A stretch of 64,000 bases of DNA. It comes from Paenibacillus silvae (GTDB taxonomy: Bacteria > Bacillota > Bacilli > Paenibacillales > Paenibacillaceae). A model generated the notes under the pieces. That model was given only the letters and a program-made list of their open reading frames with translations, was not told the DNA's origin and did no database searches. Of this stretch, positions 17,361-25,384 are shown one piece after another; position 1 is the first letter of the stretch, and every line of letters starts with the position of its first letter. The translations under genes and the position numbers were made by a program. The DNA lies in assembly GCF_014639235.1 (NCBI RefSeq), contig NZ_BMFU01000003.1, positions 558,001-622,000 on the forward strand, read 5' to 3'.

Positions 17361-18320
17361 TCATGCAATAATGTACCGGAAATTCTCCCAAATCTCGGGC
17401 TCAGGCTCCCCATTCTTCGCATGGTGATAGAAGCTGAACGGAAACTTGAACACATGGCCCTCATACCAGTTACGGCACCGCCTGTCGGTTAACCAGTATT
17501 CCAGTTCATGAGGCAGCGCGCGGGAACGCTCAGCCTGTTGTAACGGCAGCATATCTACAGGAGATTGCAGTGTGGCGCCCGCCTGTGTTGCATCCACATT
17601 GCGACTGAGCCGCAGAGCCTTCACCATTTTGAGAAATGGCGGTATGCCTTTGTTGAACAGAGCCGGGTAACCAAGCTCATAAAGGATATTCAGTGCATGC
17701 CCATAGGTCAGCATATGACCGATCAGATCATGATGAGCCTCCGCCTGATAGATGGTGCTGAAGGCTCCCAGCTCCTCCAGAATCAACCGGGACAACTCCA
17801 TCGGCTTCTGTATGTCGGGAAAACCGTCCTTGTCCTCCAGAGACATATGACGAATTTCCTTCACGGTTGTGTTCATCCAGGACCGGCCTGGAATCGTTCG
17901 TTCAAACGACTCGATTAATTGAGCAATCTGCTCAATCTCTTGTGCCGTGCCCCATCCTTCCAGCTCGCGAATGGCTTTGAGACTAATCGCTCCGTAGATG
18001 GCCTGATGGCCGACCCAGTGCAGCTCCCCGATCGTTCGCTCCAGTGCGTCTGCAATACGCGCTTCGGCCAATTCCAGCGGCATACACTCATCTGGCAAAA
18101 CAGTCTGTGCGGGACGGGTTCCATGCTGACGCAGCATCGCTTTGGCTTCGGCGGTGATGCTGCCGGCGGCAAGAGCCGTGAGATGATTTTCCCGTACCCA
18201 GAAGTAAGCTGCAATCGCGCCCGCCCCATAATGGGCATGCCACAAATCTCCTGTGCGCTCCTGACTGGATGCCATTGTCGCTAGTCCTTCCTCCAACAAA
18301 CGTCGATCCAAGTCTGCCAT
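17361..18320 (-). CDS. Hypothetical protein, family not recognised
   Basis: 319 aa, soluble, mostly helical, rich in Trp and His (HAHYGAGAIAAYFWVREN, AEAHHDLIGHMLTYGHAL). No signal peptide or membrane segment. I do not recognise the family. Clustered histidines could mean a metal- or substrate-binding helical enzyme, but this is speculation. Ribosome site AGAAGGGG directly precedes the ATG. The 3' end carries a tandem duplication of 24 bp (unit beginning CTCGTTTAATTATC at about 17322 and 17346) spanning the stop codon region. Confidence 0.75.
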   Translation of the reverse strand: MADLDRRLLEEGLATMASSQERTGDLWHAHYGAGAIAAYFWVRENHLTALAAGSITAEAKAMLRQHGTRPAQTVLPDECMPLELAEARIADALERTIGELHWVGHQAIYGAISLKAIRELEGWGTAQEIEQIAQLIESFERTIPGRSWMNTTVKEIRHMSLEDKDGFPDIQKPMELSRLILEELGAFSTIYQAEAHHDLIGHMLTYGHALNILYELGYPALFNKGIPPFLKMVKALRLSRNVDATQAGATLQSPVDMLPLQQAERSRALPHELEYWLTDRRCRNWYEGHVFKFPFSFYHHAKNGEPEPEIWENFRYIIA

Positions 18321-18533
18321 CCCCTTCTCTATTAGACTGAGTTTTAAGATACGCCCTAGAATGGAAGCCTCTCTAACAAGCGGCCTGCCTGATCTCCATA
18401 AAATAAAGCGTTTACTTCTATATCATGATCAAGAACCGACACTTATGCCCTTTTTGCAGGATATTAATGAAACGAAGATTTTCTACATGGACACTAAAAC
18501 AACAGAAGAACCTGAAGCAGCGCTGTTATGCTC

Positions 18534-19193
18534 CTAGAGTCGAAGTCTGCCTACCTCACGGATTGTTGCTTCCAGCGGAAACATCTGTGCCTTTTGATCG
18601 GAGAAAAACCAGACTCGTTCCTTCTTCACCACAATAAACAACCCATTACGGTCACCTACTGGAGAAAAGGTATCACTTCCCTCACCCCAAAGCGGCAAGC
18701 CAGCCTTCCCCAGTTCCTTCACCGTTGCAGACACATTCTCCGAAACCAGTCCAATCTCGCACACCTGCAGAATATCTGCTGCCGAGAATGCCCAATCTTG
18801 TTCATTATTTAACGGATGATGGGCGATCAGCTCCACAATGTTTCCAGCCGGATCTTCAAAATATAGTGAACGAGAGTCCCAATTGACCGAATAGGTTTCA
18901 TCCCTTTTTCCATCGCTGTTCAGGGTTACTCGTGACGCTGCCCACTGCTTTGCTTCCTTGAATCGATTACGGGGAATCATCCAGGCAAAATGATAAAACG
19001 GCTTACTGCCATTTCCCTCTGTGCCAGCTACTGCATTCCACTGCTTGAACATCATCTTCGTGCTTCCTGCTTGTACAGTGAAGGCTTGCTCGACAGGATC
19101 AAGAGCAGACACCTTCATGCCCAACGTACTTCCATAGAAATGATGCAGCTCCTCCAGCTTCGCTGTATAAAATAACACCTCTTGAATAATCAT
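18534..19193 (-). CDS. VOC family (glyoxalase/dioxygenase superfamily) protein
   Basis: 219 aa with two vicinal-oxygen-chelate modules: residues about 1-115 (QEVLFYTAKLEELHHFYGST ... SRSLYFEDPAGNIVELIAHH) and a partial second one (ADILQVCEIGLVSENVSATV). The family binds a metal and acts on varied small molecules (glyoxalases, resistance proteins, dioxygenases); the substrate cannot be deduced. The FEDPAGNIVEL motif is the best marker. Ribosome site GAGGTGTTGAGGC. A second VOC gene lies just upstream on the same strand. Confidence 0.82.
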   Translation of the reverse strand: MIIQEVLFYTAKLEELHHFYGSTLGMKVSALDPVEQAFTVQAGSTKMMFKQWNAVAGTEGNGSKPFYHFAWMIPRNRFKEAKQWAASRVTLNSDGKRDETYSVNWDSRSLYFEDPAGNIVELIAHHPLNNEQDWAFSAADILQVCEIGLVSENVSATVKELGKAGLPLWGEGSDTFSPVGDRNGLFIVVKKERVWFFSDQKAQMFPLEATIREVGRLRL

Positions 19194-19264
19194 GCCTCAA
19201 CACCTCTTCAGTCTTCGTACGCCAACACCTTTTTAATCATCGCCAATAGCTTCTCAATCAATCA

Positions 19265-19723
19265 TCATACGCCTCTCCCGTGCATCTTCTCCCATCTACT
19301 CCACGGCACCAGCCCAAGCTCAGGCTTCGCCTCATCTGGAAGCACAGCGATGAATTCAAGTGAATGACCATCCGGGTCGGCGAAATAGACGGAAACTGCG
19401 GGCATCCAGCCAAAAACATACAGCTCTCCAATATCATCATCCTGAAAATTGCGAGTCGCTATGCCCTTGTTTTCCAGGTATTCAACCGCATGCTTCATAT
19501 CTTCCAGAGCGATGTGAAAGGCAAAATGCTGGCGCTGCACCTGTGCAGGCTCCTTTTCCCAAAGCCCCAGCATGTTATAGCGTTCCCCGCCAATCCAATA
19601 GAAGGCGTTGCCTCGCTCTGGCTGTCCGTAAGCATGGGTTAAACCCAGTACCTTTTCATAAAAATGATGTGATTTTTCCAGATTCGTCACGTTCAGATGT
19701 GTTTCATATATGCCTTTAATCAT
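19265..19723 (-). CDS. VOC family protein
   Basis: 152 aa, a single VOC domain pair: THLNVTNLEKSHHFYEKVLGL at the start, AFHIALEDMKHAVEYLENKG in the middle and SVYFADPDGHSLEFIAVLPD at the end, containing the conserved acidic metal ligand. The FosB/glyoxalase-like arrangement fits many Bacillales VOC proteins. Same strand as the second VOC gene (71 nt apart) and the FMN reductase upstream, so a small detoxification-type operon is plausible. Substrate unknown. Confidence 0.84.
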   Translation of the reverse strand: MIKGIYETHLNVTNLEKSHHFYEKVLGLTHAYGQPERGNAFYWIGGERYNMLGLWEKEPAQVQRQHFAFHIALEDMKHAVEYLENKGIATRNFQDDDIGELYVFGWMPAVSVYFADPDGHSLEFIAVLPDEAKPELGLVPWSRWEKMHGRGV

Positions 19724-19780
19724 AGTGAACGACCTCTTTTCTTATCATTGCTTATCATTGCATATCCTTGATCCCGTGCT

Positions 19781-20353
19781 TTACAACGCCTTCTTTGCTG
19801 CTGTTAATGTCTCTGCCAGCTTCAAAAACGATCCCAGTACCCGTTGTACCCGGTCCTCGATATCCTGGCTGCCTTCGTACTCCTCATATCCATCAAATGC
19901 TGCTTCAAAGCGTCTACGCTGTGCGCCGCCAATCGAGATCCATTCTGGGGCGTTGATACCGTGTAGGTTACGAACCATCGTTTGCATCTGGGTAAGCGAG
20001 CTTACACCGACTGCGCCGCCGGCAGAGCTGATCGACAGCACTGGCTTGCCGCTAAAATGCGCCTGACTTAGATGGTCCAGCGCATTTTTGAGCACGCCGC
20101 TGATGCTGCCGTGGTATTCTGGCGTAGACAGGATAATTGCATCCGCTGCAAGCAATACCGTATTTAATTCAGCCAGATGTTCGTCCGTTTCCTGTTTTTC
20201 ATCCGGGGCGTAGAAGGGCAGCGGTTTCTCATACAGATCAAACAGTACGGCCTCATGTCCCTGTCCCCGGATTACTTCTGCCGCGTATTCACCTAGTCTT
20301 GTGCTGGTTGCATTTTTACGGTTGCTGCCTGCCAATATAACAATGTTCATCAT
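19781..20353 (-). CDS. NADPH-dependent FMN reductase
   Basis: 190 aa flavodoxin-like reductase. The phosphate-binding start is IVILAGSNRKNATSTRLGEY; the family signature is LSTPEYHGSISGVLKNALDHL near residues 75-95; a glycine-rich SSAGGAVGVSSLTQ loop follows. Such enzymes reduce FMN, quinones, azo dyes or chromate with NADPH. GGAGAG precedes tandem ATGs at 20353 and 20350; either may be used. Confidence 0.88.
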   Translation of the reverse strand: MMNIVILAGSNRKNATSTRLGEYAAEVIRGQGHEAVLFDLYEKPLPFYAPDEKQETDEHLAELNTVLLAADAIILSTPEYHGSISGVLKNALDHLSQAHFSGKPVLSISSAGGAVGVSSLTQMQTMVRNLHGINAPEWISIGGAQRRRFEAAFDGYEEYEGSQDIEDRVQRVLGSFLKLAETLTAAKKAL

Positions 20354-20483
20354 ATTCACTCTCCAATGTCAGATTCGTTTCGTTTCTATTCTCTCGGACC
20401 GTTTTGTCCTGTTGCTTTAACTATCCTTATTTTACCTTGTAAACCCTGCGCAATTCGTCAGCTAATGGACTTAACTTCATCAC

Positions 20484-20509
20484 AAAAAAACTCAACCTTT
20501 CGGTTGAGT
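20484..20509 (-). terminator. Intrinsic terminator of the two-component operon
   Basis: Minus strand ACTCAACC/GGTTGAGT stem with loop GAAA, followed by a run of seven T. It lies about 50 nt after the response-regulator stop. Confidence 0.85.
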
Positions 20510-20558
20510 TCATACGACTTTAGTCTGATTTAATCTGAAATTCGTAGAGAATGAAGCC

Positions 20559-21341
20559 TTACAGCTCCCAGCCATTCCTTACTGCATGAAGCGCCGCCTG
20601 TGTACGGTCGGCAAGTCCCAGCTTGTCCAGCAGATGACTTACATGTGTTTTTACCGTTTTCTCCGTAATAACCAGCCGGACGGCAATTTCCTTATTGCTC
20701 AGCCCTTGGGTGATCAATCCCAGCACTTCACGTTCACGGCGTGTGAGCACATTCACGCCTGCTGTACTGGATCGTGCACTTGATTCAATGGATGGACTCG
20801 TTAGGCCTGTGCCGAGCATATGCAGCTCCTGCTGTACCGATTTCGTTTCATTTAGACGCTGGAAAAATGGTGATCCTGCCTCCTGCTGTTCTGCCTGCAC
20901 AGAGTCCGATTGCAGATCCATTGATGCCATCACATGCATGAGTTGGCCTGCCGCCGCTGGATGCAGCTCCACCTGCCCTGAGTACACGTTGCGAATCGCC
21001 TTCGCCAAATCCTCCGGTTCAATATCTTTGAGCAAGTACCCCTTCACTCCTGCACGAACAGCAGGCACGACATGATCCTGATCCGAGAAAGAGGTCAGTA
21101 CGATGATTCGTGTACCCGGCAGCACACGGCGCAAATGTCTGGAAGTTTCAATGCCGTCCATCACAGGCATGTGCAGATCCATGAGAACAACATCCGGCTC
21201 CAGTTCCTGCGCACGCTCCAAAGCCTCCTGCCCGTTCGACGCTTCACCAACAACCTTCATATCCTGCTGTGTACTCAGAAAAACATGCAGTCCCCGTCTG
21301 ACCATCACATGGTCATCGGCAAGTAATATTGTAATAGGCAT
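20559..21341 (-). CDS. Response regulator, NarL/LuxR (FixJ) type
   Basis: 260 aa. Receiver domain at residues 1-120: acidic DD pair in LLADDHVMV, phosphoacceptor Asp in VVLMDLHMPVMDG, Thr/Ser in VLTSFSD, Lys in GYLLKD. A linker of about 70 residues, longer than usual, leads to the GerE/LuxR helix-turn-helix (NVLTRREREVLGLITQGLSN ... TVKTHVSHLLDKLGL). The gene starts 19 nt after the histidine kinase stop, with AGGGGGC as ribosome site, so they form one operon. Targets unknown. Confidence 0.92.
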   Translation of the reverse strand: MPITILLADDHVMVRRGLHVFLSTQQDMKVVGEASNGQEALERAQELEPDVVLMDLHMPVMDGIETSRHLRRVLPGTRIIVLTSFSDQDHVVPAVRAGVKGYLLKDIEPEDLAKAIRNVYSGQVELHPAAAGQLMHVMASMDLQSDSVQAEQQEAGSPFFQRLNETKSVQQELHMLGTGLTSPSIESSARSSTAGVNVLTRREREVLGLITQGLSNKEIAVRLVITEKTVKTHVSHLLDKLGLADRTQAALHAVRNGWEL

Positions 21342-21360
21342 TGCTGCCTGCCCCCTGACT

Positions 21361-23034
21361 TTATTCGGATTCAAACGGAATTGGAATAACGGCAGCTATG
21401 GTGGTTCCCTTACGAGTAGAACTCCATATATCCAGTTTTCCTCCCAGTGATTGAGCACGTTCTCTCATAATGGACAGTCCCAGTGAGCTTTCAGAGGCTG
21501 GCTTCCGTCTCTTGGCCCCACCTTTTCCCCGATCCGAGATCGTGAGTTTCGCTTCATGTTCATTGAACTCCAGCAAAATATTGGCCGATGTTACTCCCGC
21601 ATGCTTCCGAACATTGTTGAGCGCCTCCTGGCCAATGCGCCACAGACCTTCTTCCACTGAACGCGGAATAGCGCGCAGCCCCTTACGGTCGGCAATTACC
21701 TGAAGCCCTTGCCTCGCCCCATACTCCTGCAATGCACTTAGCAGTCCTCCCTCCAGTCCGGCTGGACGAAGCTGCATAATAAGAGCGCGCATTTCCTTGA
21801 GGGCTTCCTGCGACAAAGCTCTAATATCTTTCATTGCTTCTGCAGCAGGATGCAGAGGCTCTGTGCCTGGGAACATACTCTCCGCACCTCTTGCCGTTAA
21901 CGACAAGGAGAACAAAATCTGATTCACGGAATCATGCAGATCCCGCGCCAGCCGATTTCGTTCTTCCAGCCTTGCCAGTTCACGCCGATGATCAGCCAGC
22001 TTCAGACTTTCTTTGGCTGCCACAATATGCTCTGCCAAAGCCTCCAGCACCTCACTGTCTGCCCTGAGCAGATTCGATGAGCGCACTCCTGTGGCAATCA
22101 CCAGCACTCCCGGCTCGCCCGGTGTATGATAAGGGATCGGTACGCCAATTCCCGAAGAAAGTTCATAACACTTCGTACCCGCTGTACACGAACTGAACAT
22201 TTCAATCAGTTCATCCGCTGACAGCATGGCAGCCCGATAATGATCAACAATCCGATCCAGGAGATGAATCCCTTCCTTGGAGAAGGAGGCTCCTGAATCC
22301 ATCCATACCTTACCTTCTGCATACATCGCTTGTAAGTGAAAGGTTCCTTGCGTCTGCTGCATGAGCGCAGCGAACGGCCAGTCAAAATGCTTGCCGAGCA
22401 GTTCTGCAACCGTGCACGGCAATGCATCTGCCTCGGTGCATTCGTTAACGCGAAGACTTAGTGCTGAGCCAAAATCCCCCAGACGGGCATAGAGATCAGC
22501 CCGCCGCTGCTCTGCACGATACAGACGCATCCGTTCCATTGCACTGCCAATCTGGTAAGCAACCGCCTGCAGAAGAGCAAGCTCATTGTCGCTGAAATGC
22601 TGCTTGCCAGGCGCTGCCACGTTAAGCAGTCCGAGCATTCGCTCACCCGAGCGTAGTGGAACCGTGGCATGATGCGTAATATCGGCTGTATCTCCCCACT
22701 GGAATTCCACAGCATCCTCCAGCCGCTTGCAGTTGATAATATTTACCGCATACTGCAATCTGCCATCCCGAAAACGATTGACACACCAGCATGTTCCCAC
22801 CCGCATAGGCTCTTTATCATTACGCATCAGGGCGAGAGGCAGGTTATAGTCAGAGACACAGGTATATTCTCCACGTTCATTAATGAGAAAAAGCCAGCCT
22901 GCCGTTAATCCGGTCAATTCAAGCAATTTGCCAACCACCGTATCCAGCATCAGGCTGAGATCGTTGGAGGTATTCAGTGTTTCCGCAATGGTTTTTAACG
23001 TGACCATCTCTTGCATTCGAACCTCTTCCGGCAT
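21361..23034 (-). CDS. Cytoplasmic GAF-domain sensor histidine kinase, HisKA_3 (NarX/DegS type)
   Basis: 557 aa, no membrane helices. Two GAF-like modules: about residues 10-170 (LKTIAETLNTSNDLSLMLDT) and about 200-350. The dimerisation box has the phosphoacceptor His (LEERNRLARDLHDSVNQILF), then a HATPase domain with the N box (EEGLWRIGQEALNNVRKHAG) and GKGG-type G box. The first GAF holds Cys-rich segments (CWCVNRFRDG, NIINCKRLED) that might bind a ligand or metal, but that is inference. ATG 23034 follows GGGAGAGGG. The signal is likely intracellular. Confidence 0.9.
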   Translation of the reverse strand: MPEEVRMQEMVTLKTIAETLNTSNDLSLMLDTVVGKLLELTGLTAGWLFLINERGEYTCVSDYNLPLALMRNDKEPMRVGTCWCVNRFRDGRLQYAVNIINCKRLEDAVEFQWGDTADITHHATVPLRSGERMLGLLNVAAPGKQHFSDNELALLQAVAYQIGSAMERMRLYRAEQRRADLYARLGDFGSALSLRVNECTEADALPCTVAELLGKHFDWPFAALMQQTQGTFHLQAMYAEGKVWMDSGASFSKEGIHLLDRIVDHYRAAMLSADELIEMFSSCTAGTKCYELSSGIGVPIPYHTPGEPGVLVIATGVRSSNLLRADSEVLEALAEHIVAAKESLKLADHRRELARLEERNRLARDLHDSVNQILFSLSLTARGAESMFPGTEPLHPAAEAMKDIRALSQEALKEMRALIMQLRPAGLEGGLLSALQEYGARQGLQVIADRKGLRAIPRSVEEGLWRIGQEALNNVRKHAGVTSANILLEFNEHEAKLTISDRGKGGAKRRKPASESSLGLSIMRERAQSLGGKLDIWSSTRKGTTIAAVIPIPFESE

Positions 23035-23132
23035 ATTACCCTCTCCCTTCCGCAGCGGCATTCCGTCATTTTGTCCCAACTATTGTAACTAATCCCCGGT
23101 TGAGATGAAAGCTTCAACTTCGAGCAGGATGC

Positions 23133-23627
23133 TCAGCCAAGCTTCTGCCTTTCTTTTCTTCTCGATGACAGAGGCTCCATATTAATCAGACCGCGGTCGG
23201 ACAAAGCAAGCGCCATTTTGTAAAAAGCACGGGTGCGGATCTTGGTGTACGTATCCTTGCTCACTGGCGGGTCAAAAACATGGTTATAGATTTTATAGTC
23301 AAACACATCATCATCCTTCATGTATCGCTCGCGCACAAGCACACGTTCCTTCTCGCTGAGTCGGGACACAATATGGTCAATGGTATCACAATAAGCCCGC
23401 CGCGCACGCTGCACGTCCACATTAAAGATCGCTGTTTTGGCTGTGGAATCACCCGTGACGTTAGTAGCACCATGCAAACGCTCCGTATAACTTGCCGTCA
23501 CCTGCACCTCCCGTTCCTCAAACGCAATCGTTTTGTAGATTCGGTACTTCTCCAATACGGCCTCAACGGCAGCCTGCGTTTTACGACGATCCAGCTCCGG
23601 TAACAGCAATTCCATATTTGTCATCAT
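23133..23627 (-). CDS. ArpU-family phage-type late transcription regulator
   Basis: 164 aa. It matches the ArpU family: an N-terminal helical part (LPELDRRKTQAAVEAVLEKYRIYK) followed by a sigma-like region (RRAYCDTIDHIVSRLSEKERVLVRERYM ... VSKDTYTKIRTRAFYKMALAL). ArpU-type proteins activate late genes (structure and lysis) of Gram-positive phages. Here it stands apart from any phage replication genes but on the same strand as the tail cluster, and is the obvious candidate activator of that cluster. Ribosome site AGGAGGAG precedes tandem ATGs at 23627 and 23624. Confidence 0.82.
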   Translation of the reverse strand: MMTNMELLLPELDRRKTQAAVEAVLEKYRIYKTIAFEEREVQVTASYTERLHGATNVTGDSTAKTAIFNVDVQRARRAYCDTIDHIVSRLSEKERVLVRERYMKDDDVFDYKIYNHVFDPPVSKDTYTKIRTRAFYKMALALSDRGLINMEPLSSRRKERQKLG

Positions 23628-23741
23628 TGATCTCCTCCTAGTATTAGGTTCATTTATACCTCACCCATTAATCTTCTATATCTCGCCCATTCAACATTGT
23701 GGCAGCTTGTAACGTCATCAAATCCAAGAACAAACTCTATC

Positions 23742-23764
23742 TATAGAATTGTTCCAATTCTATA
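23742..23764. promoter_or_regulatory. Perfect dyad, candidate operator upstream of arpU
   Basis: TATAGAATTG, 3-nt spacer, CAATTCTATA: a perfect 10-bp inverted repeat in the arpU/repressor intergenic region, about 115 bp upstream of arpU. Repressor operators of the XRE type often look like this. The assignment is inferred from place and symmetry. Direct repeats of GTTCGTAT lie about 60 bp further on. Confidence 0.5.
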
Positions 23765-24018
23765 AATCTTAACGTTTTCTGATATATTGCCTTTTGGAAA
23801 CAATCCTCATTTACATTTTGTTCGTATGTTGTTCGTATTTCTACTAGAGGATACCACTTTCTGGAGATTGGAGTAAACCTTCATTTTGGTTCGTTTAGAG
23901 GATAAAATAAAACCCAAGCTTTCATTTCCTATACCTTTTGGCATAATTGATTCAAATCTCTTTACCTAATGGTATATATACGATATAGTACAGATAATTA
24001 CTGAACTCGCATAAGTCA

Positions 24019-24266
24019 ATTGTGGTTTATAAAGAAGTTCTGTGATCTGCAAATGGCACAGTTAGCATATTGCGCCAACATAGTGCAGGAGGCAGAATCG
24101 ATTCTGTAGAAGCGAAGCGTTCGCCTTTATCCCCGGAATTTTTCCTTAGGAGAAAGATAATAAAAGAAATCTGGGGATAACAGCGATCGAAAGAACGATC
24201 TGCATCCGGAACGGGCTCATTCGCACGCTGTAACATCAGCAGGTAGAACGAACTTCTTTATAATGA
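24019..24266. repeat. Interspersed palindromic repeat, diverged copy D
   Basis: About 248 bp with inverted ends TATAAAGAAGTTC and GAACTTCTTTATA. The core shares the family hairpin in changed form (TCCCCGGAATTTTTCC ... AATCTGGGGATAACAGCGAT). The ends differ from other copies, so it is a subfamily. It sits between arpU and the repressor gene, 38 bp before the repressor start. Confidence 0.65.
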
Positions 24267-24303
24267 CAAGCACTTGTGACGAGTCGAAGGAGTGGCATGA
24301 ATT

Positions 24304-24744
24304 GTGGAGCACGCTTTTGGTCCTTATATGAAACAGCTGCGAGAGCAGCAAGGATTCAGCATTAACCAGCTCGCTGAAGCAGCCGGAATAAGCAATTCAC
24401 AGATTTCACGTATTGAGAATGGTGTGCGCGGGGTGCCTAAACCGATAACTATCCGTAAAATTGCCGATGCTCTCGGTGTACCTTATACCGACATGATGAA
24501 ACAAGCTGGCTATATCGAAACAGGCCAGGCTGCCGACGTTCAGGATGTACCCGAATGGGCAACGTATAAGGACCGACGGGATTTCAAACGAATGCTGGAG
24601 GATGAGGATGACCTGATGTTTGACGGTATACCGCTGGATGAAGAGGACAAGAAACGAATCAAGGACGTACTTACAGGTTTGTTCTGGGAAGCCAAACAAA
24701 TGAATAAACGCAAAAAGCCAGGCGAATCGGACCCGCGCTCATGA
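24304..24744 (+). CDS. XRE-family repressor (ImmR-like)
   Basis: 146 aa. HTH_3 domain at residues 5-65: GPYMKQLREQQGFSINQLAE, AGISNSQISRIENG, then TIRKIADALGVPYTDMMKQAG. The C-terminal half is acidic then basic (EDEDDLMFDGIPLDEEDKKR ... NKRKKPG) and may carry the protease-sensitive region. The start is GTG 24304 with GAAGGAG 11 nt upstream; an ATG six bases before is out of frame. It is followed by immA, as in repressor/anti-repressor pairs of ICEBs1 and many phages, and divergent from arpU. Confidence 0.88.
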   Translation: MEHAFGPYMKQLREQQGFSINQLAEAAGISNSQISRIENGVRGVPKPITIRKIADALGVPYTDMMKQAGYIETGQAADVQDVPEWATYKDRRDFKRMLEDEDDLMFDGIPLDEEDKKRIKDVLTGLFWEAKQMNKRKKPGESDPRS

Positions 24745-24789
24745 GACCAAGACACGAGCTCAACTTACTGAAATTGCAGGTGAGATCAT

Positions 24790-25206
24790 ATGGATGACAT
24801 CGTAACCAAGCTGATACGAAAACACCGAACCAATTGTCCATTCAGCATTGCCCGCGCTGTAGGTATACAGATTCGGTTCACCAATTTGGGACAATCGACC
24901 AAGGGGCTGTATTTCCGCAAGCTTCGCCGCAGATTTATCGTCATACACAATGACTTGCCTCCAGAATGGCAGCGATTTGTGTGCGCGCATGAGTTAGGTC
25001 ATGACAGGCTGCACAAAGGAATCAATCGTTTCTTTCTGGAGGAGCATTCCTATTTTTCTCCGGGCAAGCTGGAGAGACAAGCAAACCGTTTTGCTATTCA
25101 ACTGTTAACGTCTGGCGTTATGCCTGAGCCCGAGGAACCCCTGGAGAAATTTTGTTTGCGCACCGGATTGCCACGTGAAGCGCAGCATTTTTTTTACACC
25201 ATATAA
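24790..25206 (+). CDS. ImmA/IrrE-type metallopeptidase
   Basis: 138 aa. The zinc motif is at residues 67-71 (HELGH, in FVCAHELGHDRLHKG), with a glutamate further on (KLERQANRFAIQLL) that typically provides the third ligand. Family members cleave their partner XRE repressor when activated, for example during DNA damage, releasing an element from repression. It starts 45 nt after the repressor gene and the pair shares a terminator. This is the expected induction switch for a phage-derived system; its link to the tail cluster is inference. Confidence 0.9.
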   Translation: MDDIVTKLIRKHRTNCPFSIARAVGIQIRFTNLGQSTKGLYFRKLRRRFIVIHNDLPPEWQRFVCAHELGHDRLHKGINRFFLEEHSYFSPGKLERQANRFAIQLLTSGVMPEPEEPLEKFCLRTGLPREAQHFFYTI

Positions 25207-25218
25207 GAACATACGTTC
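25207..25218. promoter_or_regulatory. LexA-like palindrome (GAACATACGTTC)
   Basis: Fits the Bacillales SOS-box core GAACRNRYGTTC. It begins just past the immA stop codon, upstream of the 5'-nucleotidase gene rather than in front of the repressor. It may be chance or part of the following terminator region. Confidence 0.3.
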
Positions 25219-25221
25219 TTT

Positions 25222-25247
25222 AAGAGGTGATAAAGCTCTTTTTTTCC
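25222..25247 (+). terminator. Intrinsic terminator of the repressor/immA operon
   Basis: Short stem AAGAG/CTCTT with a 9-nt loop, followed by nine T. It lies 15 nt past the immA stop. Confidence 0.7.
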
Positions 25248-25384
25248 ATAGACATAATTGCATGTCACTTTCAGGTCACTTATTTTTACGCGAATTACGA
25301 GATTTCCCCATTATAGTCTGCTAAAATACTACATGAGCTGTGTAAACACTCTAATAGATTACTATTTTGGGAGGTTTCGGATTG

